NCBI GenBank assembly: GCA_040007095.1 | Contig: JBDTVS010000048.1 | Span: forward strand, 1-64,000 | Origin: JBDTVS01 sp040007095 | Lineage (GTDB): Bacteria; Acidobacteriota; Vicinamibacteria; Vicinamibacterales; CAVVIG01 | DNA length: 64,000 nucleotides | Direction of reading: 5' to 3' | Part shown: positions 1 through 9,854 of the stretch, one piece after another | How the letters are laid out: each line of letters starts with the position of its first letter | How positions within the stretch are numbered: the first letter of the stretch is position 1 | Program-made: the position numbers and the translations under genes | The notes under the pieces: generated by a model | Seen by the model: the letters and a program-made list of their open reading frames with translations, nothing else | Database searches by the model: none | What the model was told of the DNA's origin: nothing

Positions 1-1628
1 GCGAGTTTCTCGCGAACATGAGCCACGAGATCCGGACGCCGATGAACGGCATCATCGGGATGACCGACCTGGTGCTCGACAGCGAGCTCACCGCGGAGCA
101 GCGTGACAGTCTCGCGACGGTCCGGACGTCGGCCGAAGCGCTACTCTTGATTCTGAACGACATTCTCGATTTCTCGAAGATCGAGTCGCGCAAGCTCGAG
201 CTCGAGGCGGTGCCATTCTCGCCCCGCGTATCGATCGCGGCCGCGCTCAAGCCGCTCGCTCTTCGGGCGCACCAGAAGGGCCTCGAGGTCATTTGCGACA
301 TCGACCCGGACATACCGGCCAGCCTCGTCGGCGACCCCACGCGCATTCAACAGGTCCTGACGAACCTGGTCGGCAACGCGATCAAGTTCACGGAGCGCGG
401 CCACGTCTTCGTGGCGGTACGCAAAGACGGCCGCGCGGCGGACGGCACCACGCTGCACGTCAGCGTCACTGATACCGGAATCGGCATCCCTGCGGAGAAA
501 CATCAAACCATCTTCGAAGCGTTTCGTCAGGCGGACGGATCGACGACGCGCCGGTTCGGCGGCACCGGCCTCGGCCTGACAATCTCGGCCACGCTCGTGC
601 AGCTGATGGGCGGACGCCTCTGGGTCGACAGCGAGCTCGGCATCGGCAGCACGTTTCATTTCACCGTCCCGCTCGGCGCCACCGACGCGCCCGCGGCCCA
701 GCCGGTGGCTCCCCGCCCGCCGCACCTCAGAGTCCTGATCGTCGACGACAATGACGTCAACCGACGCATTCTTGCCGAGCAGGCGAGACGGTGGCAGATG
801 ACGCCGACCGCCGTCGGGAGCGGTCGCGACGCCCTCGCGGCGCTCACGGCGGCCGTGCACGCCGATCGAAGATTCGAGCTCGTCCTGCTCGACGCGAACA
901 TGCCGGATATGGACGGTTTCGCGGTCGCGGCCGAAATCGCGAAGCGGCCGGAATTGGCCGGTGCCACGGTCATGATGCTGACCTCCTCCGGTGACTACGG
1001 CGATCAAACGCGCTGCGCCGAGGTGGGCGTCAGGGCGTACCTCACGAAGCCGGTGTATGCCGCCGACTTGCTGGCCGCGATCGAGCGCGCGATCGGCTCG
1101 GCGCCTTCGGCACAGGCACCGGCTGTGAGCTCCAGCGTCCTGGCCATGGGCGCCGGAGGCCAGCGTGCCCGCGTCCTGCTCGTTGAGGACAACGTAGTCA
1201 ACCAGCGAGTCGCGTCCGGCCTGCTCACCCGCCGCGGCCATCAGGTGACCATCGCAGAGGACGGCCTTCAGGCGCTGGCACTGCTCGAGCAAGAGACCTT
1301 CGATCTGGTGCTGATGGACCTGCAGATGCCGGGGATGGGGGGCGTCGACGCCACCCTCGAGATTCGCCGGCGCGAGCAGACCACGGGCCGGCACATTCGC
1401 ATCGTGGCCATGACGGCGCACGCGATGAGCGGCGATCGGGAGTGGTGTCTGGCTGCCGGCATGGACGGGTATCTGTCGAAGCCAATCAATCCGCCCATGC
1501 TGTTTGCCGTGGTCGAGCAGAACACCGACGGCGGCGCCGCCCCCCCGACCGCGGCCGGGTCGACCACGCTCGACGAACAGGAGGTCTCGTCGTCTCGAGA
1601 CAACCGTCTTGTTCCAGGCAAGCCCTGA
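1..1628 (+). CDS. hybrid histidine kinase with two receiver domains (5' end cut by window)
   Basis: Partial gene: the frame is open to the window edge, reading E-F-L-A-N before the H-box, so the sensor part lies outside. The visible order is a HisKA dimerisation helix with the phospho-acceptor His in SHEIRTPMNG, a HATPase domain over about the next 220 codons (N box NLVGNAIKFT, G boxes DTGIGIP and GTGLGL), REC1 (VLIVDDND, acceptor Asp in LLDANMPDMDG, Lys in LTKPV) and REC2 (VLLVEDNVVNQR, acceptor in LMDLQMPGMGG, Lys in LSKPI). It is a phosphorelay kinase. Kinases of this layout often end in an HPt domain; here the protein stops about 35 residues after REC2 in a low-complexity tail, so the last phosphotransfer must use a separate protein. 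The signal sensed cannot be told. Confidence 0.93.
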   Translation, partial: EFLANMSHEIRTPMNGIIGMTDLVLDSELTAEQRDSLATVRTSAEALLLILNDILDFSKIESRKLELEAVPFSPRVSIAAALKPLALRAHQKGLEVICDIDPDIPASLVGDPTRIQQVLTNLVGNAIKFTERGHVFVAVRKDGRAADGTTLHVSVTDTGIGIPAEKHQTIFEAFRQADGSTTRRFGGTGLGLTISATLVQLMGGRLWVDSELGIGSTFHFTVPLGATDAPAAQPVAPRPPHLRVLIVDDNDVNRRILAEQARRWQMTPTAVGSGRDALAALTAAVHADRRFELVLLDANMPDMDGFAVAAEIAKRPELAGATVMMLTSSGDYGDQTRCAEVGVRAYLTKPVYAADLLAAIERAIGSAPSAQAPAVSSSVLAMGAGGQRARVLLVEDNVVNQRVASGLLTRRGHQVTIAEDGLQALALLEQETFDLVLMDLQMPGMGGVDATLEIRRREQTTGRHIRIVAMTAHAMSGDREWCLAAGMDGYLSKPINPPMLFAVVEQNTDGGAAPPTAAGSTTLDEQEVSSSRDNRLVPGKP

Positions 1629-1813
1629 CCGCGAACCTTCACGCATGAAGGTTCCCACGGCCAACCGTGCCTTCCCATGTCTTGACAAGTTGTCCGGCCG
1701 GGCAATAATCAGCCAGTCTCGCGTCGCGGGCGTTGCAGGACGCGCGTCGTCGAACCTTGATCTGCTGCATCCTGCAATGCCCGTGGCCTCGTCGGCTCGC
1801 CCGAAAAGGGGAT

Positions 1814-3682
1814 ATGGCCAGAGGAGGTTGGGGAAGCGTCGCAGCATGTTTGACGGCGCTGGCCATCGGCGCCTCGTATGTCGAGCGTGCGCCAATCGGG
1901 CGCGTGCTCGGGAGTGTCATCTCTCGTCTGCACGCACAACAACCCCCGGTGACGTTTTCGGACGCGGTCGCGCCGATCGTCTTCAAGACGTGCGCCCCGT
2001 GTCATCGACCCGAAGGCGTCGCACCGTTTTCACTGCTCAGTTACCAGGACGTCAAGCAACGCGCTGGAGCGATCGTCCAAGCCACGCGCGACCGGGTGAT
2101 GCCGCCCTGGAAGCCGGAACCAGGCTACGGACAATTCGCCGACGAGCGGCGACTGACCGACGAGCAGATCGCGACGCTTCGAGCCTGGTTCGAAGGTGGC
2201 GCCGTCGAAGGCGATCCCGCCAGAGTGCCCGCTCCGCCGTCATGGAGTGGCGAGTGGGCCCTGGGCAAACCGGACCTCGTGCTGCAAACGCCGTCCTACA
2301 CGCTGCGCGCCACGGGCGAAGACGTGTATCGCAACTTCGTCCTGCCGATCGCGGGCGGCCCGCCGCGGTACGTCAGGGCGTGGCAGTTTCTCGCGGGTAA
2401 TTCGCGCGTCGTCCACCATGCCACGATGCAGTTAGACCCCTCGGCTGCGTCGCGCCGGCTCGACGCGCAGGATCCGGAACCGGGCTACGAAGGGTTGATT
2501 CCGCACTCGGTCGGCAGCCCGGAGGGATTCTTTCTCGGCTGGCTCCCGGGACACACGCCGTACGTCGCGCCAGAGGGAATGGCCTGGCCGCTGATCGCAC
2601 CCATCGATCTCGTCATGATGCTGCACCTCAGACCAGGCGGCCAGCAGGAGCAGGTGCAGGCCAGCCTTGGCTTGTACTTCAGCGACCGGCCACCTCGGCT
2701 GAACCCACTGCTCGTCAGGTTGACGCGACAGCACATGGACATTCCAGCCGGCGAACGGCGGTATGTGGTCACCGATTCCTTTGCGCTGACCGCCGACGTG
2801 GACGTCTACACGGTGCAACCGCACGCCCACCATCTCGCGACTGAGGTGAAGAGCTATGCCACCTTGCCCGACGGCACTCGAAAGTGGCTGATTTACATCC
2901 GGCACTGGGATTTCGAGTGGCAGGGTGTCTTCCGATACGCGCGCCCGGAGTTCCTGCCGGCGGGAACGACCATCTCCATGGAGTACACCTACGACAACTC
3001 AGCAGCGAATCCGCACAACCCCCAGCGTCCGCCGCACCGTGTCACCTACGGCGAGAAGACGTCCGACGAGATGGCCGAGCTCTGGCTGCAGGTCGTACCG
3101 CGCCGCGCCGCCGACCGCCCCGCGATCGCGCGGGCCGTGCACGAGAAAATCGTGCGCGAAGAGATCGTCGGTCTCGAGAAGCGGCTGGACGCCGAGCCCG
3201 ACAACGCCGCCCTGCACGACGACGTGGCGCTGCTGCTGGCCGAGGCCGGCCAGTTCGATCGCACGGGAGGGCACTTCGCCGAAACGCTCCGTCTCAAGCC
3301 CGACTCCGCCGCTGCGCACTACAACCTGGGCAACGTGCGCTTCCGGCAGGGGCGCCGGGACGAGGCGATCGACCTGTTGCAGAAGGCTGTCGCGTTGAAG
3401 CCTGACTACGCCCTCGCGCATGACGGCCTCGGCGTCGCGCTCTACAGCGAGGGGAAGCCTCTCGAGGCCGTTGAGCACTACGAGCGGTCAGTGGCGCTCG
3501 ATGCAGGGAACCCGGAGGCGCGTCTTCACCTCGCCGTGGCGCTTCGGGGCCTTGGCCGGCTGGCCGACGCCATCCCACACTACCGGCAGGTGCTGCGGGT
3601 CGACCCGACCCGACAGGACGTCAGGGCTGCGCTGGCCGACGTCGAGCGGCAACTCGCCGCCCAGCCGTCGTTGACGCGTTGA
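1814..3682 (+). CDS. exported cytochrome c / copper monooxygenase-like / TPR protein
   Basis: About 622 residues. I chose the ATG at 1814 because a purine-rich AAAAGGGG precedes it and it starts directly at a signal peptide (MARGGWGSV then a hydrophobic stretch); an in-frame ATG 81 bases upstream would add a poorly conserved leader. One haem c motif, CAPCH (residues 60-64), sits in a domain with the pattern common to acidobacterial planctomycete-type cytochromes (MPPWKPEPGYG). The middle carries HH, HLRPGG, HAHH and a late Met in SDEMAELW, which resembles the copper ligands of type II ascorbate-dependent (PHM-like) monooxygenases. Residues 470-615 hold about four TPR repeats. The likely role is an extracytoplasmic redox enzyme; the substrate is unknown. 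Confidence 0.82.
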   Translation: MARGGWGSVAACLTALAIGASYVERAPIGRVLGSVISRLHAQQPPVTFSDAVAPIVFKTCAPCHRPEGVAPFSLLSYQDVKQRAGAIVQATRDRVMPPWKPEPGYGQFADERRLTDEQIATLRAWFEGGAVEGDPARVPAPPSWSGEWALGKPDLVLQTPSYTLRATGEDVYRNFVLPIAGGPPRYVRAWQFLAGNSRVVHHATMQLDPSAASRRLDAQDPEPGYEGLIPHSVGSPEGFFLGWLPGHTPYVAPEGMAWPLIAPIDLVMMLHLRPGGQQEQVQASLGLYFSDRPPRLNPLLVRLTRQHMDIPAGERRYVVTDSFALTADVDVYTVQPHAHHLATEVKSYATLPDGTRKWLIYIRHWDFEWQGVFRYARPEFLPAGTTISMEYTYDNSAANPHNPQRPPHRVTYGEKTSDEMAELWLQVVPRRAADRPAIARAVHEKIVREEIVGLEKRLDAEPDNAALHDDVALLLAEAGQFDRTGGHFAETLRLKPDSAAAHYNLGNVRFRQGRRDEAIDLLQKAVALKPDYALAHDGLGVALYSEGKPLEAVEHYERSVALDAGNPEARLHLAVALRGLGRLADAIPHYRQVLRVDPTRQDVRAALADVERQLAAQPSLTR

Positions 3683-3860
3683 CGGGCTGTCAAGGGCGGT
3701 TCAGTTTTTTGGAGCCGCCGGACCGGATTGTCATCAGACAGTAAGGAATCGATAAGCGAATCGAAGCCGACGGGTACATACTGCGCATCGTCCAGCTGGT
3801 GACTGAGGATCCCCTTCGTTCAACAGGTCCCTGTGCGGGATCAATTCGAGAGGAGGATGT

Positions 3861-6746
3861 ATGTGCAGGCGGCTAGCGCTGAAAGTACTGCTTGTCGTGG
3901 CCGGGTGCCTTGCTGCACCCGGGATGGCCGCGGCGCAGAGTGCCATTGCCGGCGCGGCGCGTGACGCGACCGGCGGCGTGCTGCCGGGCGTGACCGTCGA
4001 GGTCGCGAGCCCGGCGCTCATCGAGAAGACCCGAGCCGCCGTCACCGATCAAGCCGGCCAGTACCGCGTGGTCGATTTGCGGCCGGGCACGTACTCGGTG
4101 ACCTTCTCGCTCGGTGGATTCACCACCATCAAGCGTGAAGGGATTGTGCTCGACGCGAACTTCACGGCACCCGTGAACGCGGAGATGCGAGTCGGGACGA
4201 TCTCCGAAACGGTCACGGTCTCGGCCGAGTCTCCCGTGGTCGACGTGCAGAACACGATGCGCCGCGAGGTGGTCAATCGCGAGCTCCTCGACAACCTGCC
4301 GACGGGCCGCGACTTTCAGACCATCGGCAACACGCTGCCGGGCGTGACCATGGGACGCTTCGACGTGGGCGGCAGCTCGACCGCGCAGTCTGGCACGCTG
4401 GTCGCCTTCGGGAGCCGAGGCGCCGACTTTCAATTGAAGATCGACGGCATGCACGCCAACAACAGCTTCGGCGAGGGCTGGTTCAACGGCATCTATCACA
4501 ACGAAGCGGCGTTCCAGGAGATGTCGTACACGGTGTCCGGCGGCAATGCCGAGAACCAGGCGGCCGGCGTCTCGGTGAACATGATTCCCCGCACGGGCGG
4601 CAATAACTTTTCGTACGAGTTCCTCGGCACCTACGCCAACGACAAGCTGCAGGGCGCGAACATCGACGACGCGCTGCGCGCGCGCGGATTCAATCCGACC
4701 TCTGGCGGCCTGCAGAAACTGTGGGATGCCAACGGCAACGTCGGCGGACCGATCAAACGCGACCGCCTGTGGTTCTTCGCGTCGGCCAGGAACTGGGGCT
4801 TCACGGAGAACGTGCCCGGCGTCTATTGGTTGCAGTCCAATCCCACCGTGGTGCCGGCCAACCCGGAACAGGCCACCGATCCGACGACGCTGAAGTCGTA
4901 CGACGGGCGCGTCACGACGCAACTCGGCCAGACCAGGCTGACCGGCAGCTACAGCAATGGTCCCCGCGACCGGCAGCACTTCGGGATCGAGGCTCGCGGC
5001 GGCACCCCCGAATCGTTCGCGTCGTATCCGAACAAGGCATCCGTCACCCAGGCGAAGATCACCACGACACTGACGAGCCACCTGCTGTTCGAGGCCGGGT
5101 ACTCGCGCGTCTGGTGGTGGGCGCGGCTCGAGGCGCAGGAGCGGACCCGTCTTGCGACCTGCTTCGTGGCGTTCACGCAGTGCGCTCCGGGCACCGACTA
5201 CGGCGACATCCGTAAACGCGACCTGACGCTCGCCTGGAACTACAACGCGCCGGCGGGGTTCGGCGCCGAATACGCGTCGCCGCGGAATTCCTGGATGTCG
5301 AGTCTGTCCTACGTGAGCGGCGCGCACAACATGAAGATCGGCTTCATGTTCGATAACGGGTATCGGACGATCACCACGCCACAGAACAACGGCGGCCTGC
5401 AGCAGCAGTATCGCCTCGGCGTGCCCGATTCGGTCGTGCTCCAGACGCAGCCATCCGTGACCGATACGAGCATCGATCGGGAAATCAGCATATACCTCCA
5501 GGATGCGTGGACGCTTGGACGGATGACGCTCAACCCGGGCCTGCGCTTCGAGCACATCAAGGGCTCGATTCGGGATCAGACGGCGCCGGCCGGCCGTTTC
5601 CTGCCGCTGCGCGCCTTCACGCAAGCCGACTATGTGCAGGTGCCGACGTTCTCCGACGTCAGCCCGCGCTTCGGCGTCGCCTACGACCTGTTCGGCAACG
5701 GGAAGACCGCGCTGAAAGCCAATTTCGGGAAGTACGTGCAGTCGTTCTCGTCGAACCTGGGCGACGACTACAACCCGATGGGCGCTGGCTCAGACACGCG
5801 CACGTGGGTCGATCGCAACGGCGACGACATCGCCGCAGAAAGCGAGCTGGGGCCGTCGACGAACCTGAACTTCGGCAAACCGGCCAGCGTGACGCGGCCC
5901 GATCCGGCTGGCCTCAAGCGCCCGTATCAGCTGCTCTACAGCGCCGGCGCGCAGCAGGAGCTGCTGCCTGGTCTCTCAGGGTCCGTCAACTACTACTACC
6001 GGAAGTATTACAACGACTTCTGGATCGACAACGTCGCCACGACCGCTGCCGACTACACGCCGGTCAACATCGCCGACCCGCGTGCGAACGGCCAGCGGAT
6101 CGACGTGTACAGCATCGTGCCGGCCAAGCTCGGCGTCATCGACAACGTCCGCTACAACTCGACCGGGAACGGCCGTGAATACCACGGCGTCGATGTCTCG
6201 TTCAATGCGCGGCTCCGAAACGGCACGCAGATTCAGGGGGGTATCACGACCGGCAAGCTGCACGAGCACGTCTGCCAGGTGGACGATCCGAACAACCTGC
6301 GCTTTTGCGATGCCACGTATCCGTTCACGACCCAGTTCAAGTTGAGCGGGACCTATACCTTGCCCTACGGGTTCCGGGTGAGCGGATTGTTCCAGAGCCT
6401 GCCGGGCGTTCAGAGCGCGCGCGACGGCGGCAACGTGGGCAAGGACATCAGCGAGATGTACTCGGTGGGGCGGGCAATCGCGCCGGGACTGACGCAGACG
6501 ACCGTCAATCTCCGTCTGAGTGAGCCTGGTACGGTATTCCTCGACCGGGTGAACCAGCTCGATTTCGCATTGTCACGCGATTTCAAGGCAGGCCGGATGC
6601 GCATCCGGCCGCAGGTGGACATCTTCAACGCGTTGAACAACAACGCGATCACGCAGGTCAACACCGCGTTCGGGCCGAGTTTGCTCCAACCACAGAGCGT
6701 GCTGAACCCGCGGCTGGCTCGTTTCAACGTGCGAATCACGTTCTAA
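3861..6746 (+). CDS. TonB-dependent receptor, Oar-like, with carboxypeptidase-regulatory-like domain
   Basis: 961 residues starting at the ATG after a strong GAGAGGAGG site. A signal peptide ends near AAAQS. Residues 25-110 form a carboxypeptidase-regulatory-like beta sandwich (DATGGVLPGVTVEV, GQYRV, LRPGTYSVTF), followed by a plug region (ISETVTVSAESPVVD) and a long beta-barrel ending in aromatic F. These large receptors in acidobacteria are thought to import oligomeric or complexed substrates across the outer membrane with TonB energy; the ligand cannot be read from sequence. It stands alone, with a gap of about 180 bases before it and a hairpin repeat after it that separates it from convergent genes. 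Confidence 0.93.
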   Translation: MCRRLALKVLLVVAGCLAAPGMAAAQSAIAGAARDATGGVLPGVTVEVASPALIEKTRAAVTDQAGQYRVVDLRPGTYSVTFSLGGFTTIKREGIVLDANFTAPVNAEMRVGTISETVTVSAESPVVDVQNTMRREVVNRELLDNLPTGRDFQTIGNTLPGVTMGRFDVGGSSTAQSGTLVAFGSRGADFQLKIDGMHANNSFGEGWFNGIYHNEAAFQEMSYTVSGGNAENQAAGVSVNMIPRTGGNNFSYEFLGTYANDKLQGANIDDALRARGFNPTSGGLQKLWDANGNVGGPIKRDRLWFFASARNWGFTENVPGVYWLQSNPTVVPANPEQATDPTTLKSYDGRVTTQLGQTRLTGSYSNGPRDRQHFGIEARGGTPESFASYPNKASVTQAKITTTLTSHLLFEAGYSRVWWWARLEAQERTRLATCFVAFTQCAPGTDYGDIRKRDLTLAWNYNAPAGFGAEYASPRNSWMSSLSYVSGAHNMKIGFMFDNGYRTITTPQNNGGLQQQYRLGVPDSVVLQTQPSVTDTSIDREISIYLQDAWTLGRMTLNPGLRFEHIKGSIRDQTAPAGRFLPLRAFTQADYVQVPTFSDVSPRFGVAYDLFGNGKTALKANFGKYVQSFSSNLGDDYNPMGAGSDTRTWVDRNGDDIAAESELGPSTNLNFGKPASVTRPDPAGLKRPYQLLYSAGAQQELLPGLSGSVNYYYRKYYNDFWIDNVATTAADYTPVNIADPRANGQRIDVYSIVPAKLGVIDNVRYNSTGNGREYHGVDVSFNARLRNGTQIQGGITTGKLHEHVCQVDDPNNLRFCDATYPFTTQFKLSGTYTLPYGFRVSGLFQSLPGVQSARDGGNVGKDISEMYSVGRAIAPGLTQTTVNLRLSEPGTVFLDRVNQLDFALSRDFKAGRMRIRPQVDIFNALNNNAITQVNTAFGPSLLQPQSVLNPRLARFNVRITF

Positions 6747-6766
6747 GAACGCAGCATTGAAATCCG

Positions 6767-6837
6767 GAACCACAAAGACACGAAGAACACAAAGAAGCTC
6801 TCGGTCTTCTTCGTGATCTTCGTGCCCTTTGTGGTTC
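6767..6837. repeat. imperfect hairpin between convergent genes (CACAAAGACACGAAG type)
   Basis: The left arm 6767-6797 and right arm 6806-6837 are inverted copies with only a few mismatches and one extra base, around an 8-base loop. It consists of short related words (CACAAAG, CACGAAG, AACACAAAG). It lies between the TonB receptor and the oppositely oriented amidohydrolase, so it could serve as a bidirectional terminator, although no long T-run follows. Translated on the minus strand it gives NHKGHEDHEE, a string often predicted spuriously as protein; I regard it as non-coding. Confidence 0.75.
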
Positions 6838-6916
6838 ATGTTCCCAATTTCGCAACGTGCTCTGACGTGTTCACGTACGGGGGCTGCCGGCTCGCGAAAG
6901 AGGCACGGATCGGATG

Positions 6917-8149
6917 CTACTTGTACGACGAGCGGTCCACCGCCGCGCCGCGCAGGTACACGGCCGAGATCTTCCGCGTGTTCACGATGTTGTCCAACGG
7001 ATTCGCATCGAGCACGACGAAGTCGGCGCTCTTGTTCGCCTCGATCGAACCGCTGTCGGTCATCTTGAGGAATTGCGCGCCGTGACTCGTGGCGGCCACG
7101 ATCACCTCCATGGGCGTCATCCCCGCAGCCACCATGTCCGCCATTTCCACGTGAGGCGCATACGGCGTATTGCCATCGGTCCCGACCACGATGCGCACGC
7201 CAGCGGCGTTCATTTTCGCCAGATTGCGAGCCTGAATGCCCCAGAATGCCTGGGCATCCGGCCGGTTGGTGTTGCCCTTTTGAAGCGTTTCGAAATCTGC
7301 GGCCGCGAGAGTCGGCCGCAGCCAGTCGATATCTGCCACGACGCCGCGATCGGGCATGTTCGGTCCGAGGACCAGATTGGGATGCTGTTTCACGAGCGCC
7401 ATGAATTCCTCGTCGAGATCCTTGTCGCGCACGCCGTGTGCGAGCGCGTCGAGTCCCGCGCGCAGCACCGCCTTGGTGTCCTCGAGCGTGTAGATGTGAG
7501 CGATGACGCGCAGTCCGTTCTTGTGCGCTTCATCGATGACCGCGGTGTAGAGCTCGGGCGATAGTTTCTTCACCGTGCCCATGCGGTCGTCGACCCAGAT
7601 CTTGATGAGGTCGACCTTCTTGGCCGCGTTGTCCTGCACGGCCTTTCGCGCCTCCGCGGTCGTCGTCACCCAGAACGGCGCGGTCGTGCGTCCCGGCTCC
7701 GGGGCCGTGATCCCGCGGCCGGCCGTGAAAAACCTCGCCAGCCCCGGCGTGGTCTGCGCGCGGACCTGAAACGGCGCGTCCGTCGTGTCCTGACCCATGC
7801 TGATCGCGGCGCCGACGCCGAAGTACGCCCGCCGCCGCAGGTCGTCGACGAGCGCCTCGCGCGTCTGGCTGAGATGGGTGTGCGTGTCGATGATCGCCGG
7901 CATGACCGTCTTGCCGGCCAGGCTCACGCGTGTCGCGCCCGCCGGCACGCGCACGTCGGCGGCCCGGCCGACCTGGACGAAGCGGGCGCCGTTCACGACG
8001 ATCGAGGCGTTCTCGATCGGCGTGCGCGAATCGCCGACGATCACGCGCGCGCCCTCAAAGACCGTGACGCCGGTCGCGGGCGCCTGTCCGAAGGCGCCCA
8101 CGGACCACGACGCCATCACCACAGCTGCAAGCAGTCTCACTCGTGTCAT
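6917..8149 (-). CDS. secreted amidohydrolase family protein
   Basis: 410 residues with a signal peptide (hydrophobic to about VGAFGQ). The fold is an imidazolonepropionase-like amidohydrolase: metal-binding HTH (H90, H92) in IIDTHTHLS, a probable carbamylated Lys in DLIKIWVDD, further metal His residues in VIAHIYT and ALAHGVRD, and the catalytic Asp in VVGTDGN. Such exported enzymes hydrolyse C-N bonds in cyclic amides or peptides; the substrate is unknown. It follows a di-haem cytochrome on the same strand after 65 bases, so the two may be co-transcribed. Confidence 0.88.
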   Translation of the reverse strand: MTRVRLLAAVVMASWSVGAFGQAPATGVTVFEGARVIVGDSRTPIENASIVVNGARFVQVGRAADVRVPAGATRVSLAGKTVMPAIIDTHTHLSQTREALVDDLRRRAYFGVGAAISMGQDTTDAPFQVRAQTTPGLARFFTAGRGITAPEPGRTTAPFWVTTTAEARKAVQDNAAKKVDLIKIWVDDRMGTVKKLSPELYTAVIDEAHKNGLRVIAHIYTLEDTKAVLRAGLDALAHGVRDKDLDEEFMALVKQHPNLVLGPNMPDRGVVADIDWLRPTLAAADFETLQKGNTNRPDAQAFWGIQARNLAKMNAAGVRIVVGTDGNTPYAPHVEMADMVAAGMTPMEVIVAATSHGAQFLKMTDSGSIEANKSADFVVLDANPLDNIVNTRKISAVYLRGAAVDRSSYK

Positions 8150-8214
8150 CGGCCTGCCTCCACGCGAACTGTATCAAGGATCCCGGCGGCTTCGCGTGGT
8201 TTCTCACAGGTCGA

Positions 8215-9360
8215 TCAATCGAGCAGCTTCATGAACGCCACGATGTCCTTCTGGTCGCGCGGCGTGAGGACGAGCGCCCCGTTCGTGGCGATTTCGAAGA
8301 ACGTCTTGTAGTGAGCCATCACATCTTCCAGCGTCTTGGCCGAGTTGTCGTGAAAATACGGCGCGGTGCTGCGAACGCCGCGCAACTGCGGAATCTTGAA
8401 CGCGTTGAAGTTGCTGAAGGTCACGTCGTCCACGTCGGTCACGCCGGTGATGGCCGATCTCCCGAGATCGGGGCTGAACACATGCCGCTCGTTCGGTCCG
8501 CCCTCGTTGAAAATGTACTCCCGGACCGGGTTGCCGGCGGCATTCAGCTCCGAGACGAGGATGGTCTGGAAGCGAGTGCCCTTCGGAACGCCGAACGCCA
8601 GCTCGCCGAAGAGATTCGTCTCGTTCAGCATCGGACCGGCGTGGCACCCCGCGCACGCGCCGTGCTTGATGTCCACGAAGTCGACGACGTCTTCGAAAAA
8701 GCGCCGGCCCCGTTTCTCCGCCGCGGTGTTTCCGACTGGGAGGCCTGGAGCCTTGCCTCCGCGCGCGAAGCGCCGCAGCGAAGGGTCGCTGAAGAACGAA
8801 TTGCCCAGCTCGAAATTCTTGATGCGATCCAACTCGGCACCCGTCGGAAAGGTGGTCGCCTGCGCGTGGTCGTGAATCGCACCCATGGCCTGGCTCTGCA
8901 GCGTCGGTTGACGGCCGTCCTGCATGAGCACCGGATCGAGCGCCGGGGTGCTGAGGGTGGTGGGAATGCCGCGAGCCACGACCACGGACGTGGCGTGAGG
9001 ATCGTCGGCCAGCTTGACGTTCGCCGCCAGTGGAATCGGTATCAGGACGGTGGCGTCCTTCAGCATCCGCGTTACGCCGTGACCCTGACCATCGTCGCTT
9101 CCGTCGTGGACGAACAGCGGGTCGTGTCGATCCTGCCGGAATCGCGTTCTCGCGTCCTCCGGCGACACCGTGCCGGTCTCTTCACTGTGGCAGGTCCGGC
9201 ACGTACGGCCGTTTCCGCCGAAGGTCTCGCGCTCAAATAGCCGTCGCCCACTCTCCGCGGCCAGGTCCCGGTCGTCGGGAGTCTGCGCGGGCGAAGCGCT
9301 CACCGCGGCGATGAGGAACAACATGATTGCGGCGCTGAATAGACTCGAGATTCTGTTCAT
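8215..9360 (-). CDS. di-haem cytochrome c peroxidase / MauG-like exported protein
   Basis: 381 residues, with the start preceded by GGAGA on the minus strand. There is a signal peptide, then two haem c motifs: CRTCH (54-58) and CAGCH (236-240). The sequence between and after them (FVDIKHGACAGCH, LRGVRSTAPYFHD, GGPNE) matches the bacterial di-haem cytochrome c peroxidase/MauG superfamily, which uses peroxide or electrons in the periplasm. It is not clear whether it reduces H2O2 or oxidises an organic substrate. Its neighbour, a secreted amidohydrolase, suggests a degradative context. Confidence 0.86.
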   Translation of the reverse strand: MNRISSLFSAAIMLFLIAAVSASPAQTPDDRDLAAESGRRLFERETFGGNGRTCRTCHSEETGTVSPEDARTRFRQDRHDPLFVHDGSDDGQGHGVTRMLKDATVLIPIPLAANVKLADDPHATSVVVARGIPTTLSTPALDPVLMQDGRQPTLQSQAMGAIHDHAQATTFPTGAELDRIKNFELGNSFFSDPSLRRFARGGKAPGLPVGNTAAEKRGRRFFEDVVDFVDIKHGACAGCHAGPMLNETNLFGELAFGVPKGTRFQTILVSELNAAGNPVREYIFNEGGPNERHVFSPDLGRSAITGVTDVDDVTFSNFNAFKIPQLRGVRSTAPYFHDNSAKTLEDVMAHYKTFFEIATNGALVLTPRDQKDIVAFMKLLD

Positions 9361-9854
9361 TGTTCTGTCTCCAATGGCGGCTTCTGTCAGTCAAACGCGA
9401 AATCTTCTCGGAACGTCGGACGCACCTGTACGCGACACTCAGAGGCAAAACCCGCACGGCCGCCCGGCCCTGTCTGCGGAGCGTCAGAAACTTTCAGGGG
9501 ATGTCGAAATCTTCTGGAGCGTGGGTTCGGCCCGCGACCACCGTTGCGCTTCATGGTGGCGGGTGATTCCCGGCTCTATGGGGGGATCTACGGCGCTCGG
9601 CGGGGTGCGGTTTGGAGAGCCGTCCGGTCAGCGCGTGAAGAGGCGCCAGTCGAGGATCCGATTGCGACACGCAGATCCTCACCATCCGCGAGGGCGCCGG
9701 GCGTCGCGGGAAAGCCGCTGGACCGTCCCCGATCCGCTATGATGGGCCGGCGAACAGCGGTGCCAGCATGGTGAGCACGCCGCGCAGTCTTCGACGCCAC
9801 AGAAACCGTTTTGACAACCGCAAACCTGGACCGCCGGTGCCGACTCGAGGAGAT
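9361..9854. other. divergent intergenic region, no gene recognised
   Basis: About 490 bases between the cytochrome gene on the minus strand and the VOC gene on the plus strand. I see no convincing coding sequence or strong hairpin. A TATGAT at 9738-9743 could be a -10 hexamer for the VOC gene, but no matching -35 stands 16-18 bases upstream. Confidence 0.5.

Noticed and set aside
141..1895. Long minus-strand open frame opposite the hybrid kinase
   Set aside because: It is antisense to conserved kinase motifs and has Arg/Ala-rich composition without domains.
6573..6839. Minus-strand frame beginning NHKGHEDHEE
   Set aside because: It is the translated hairpin repeat plus antisense of the TonB receptor end.
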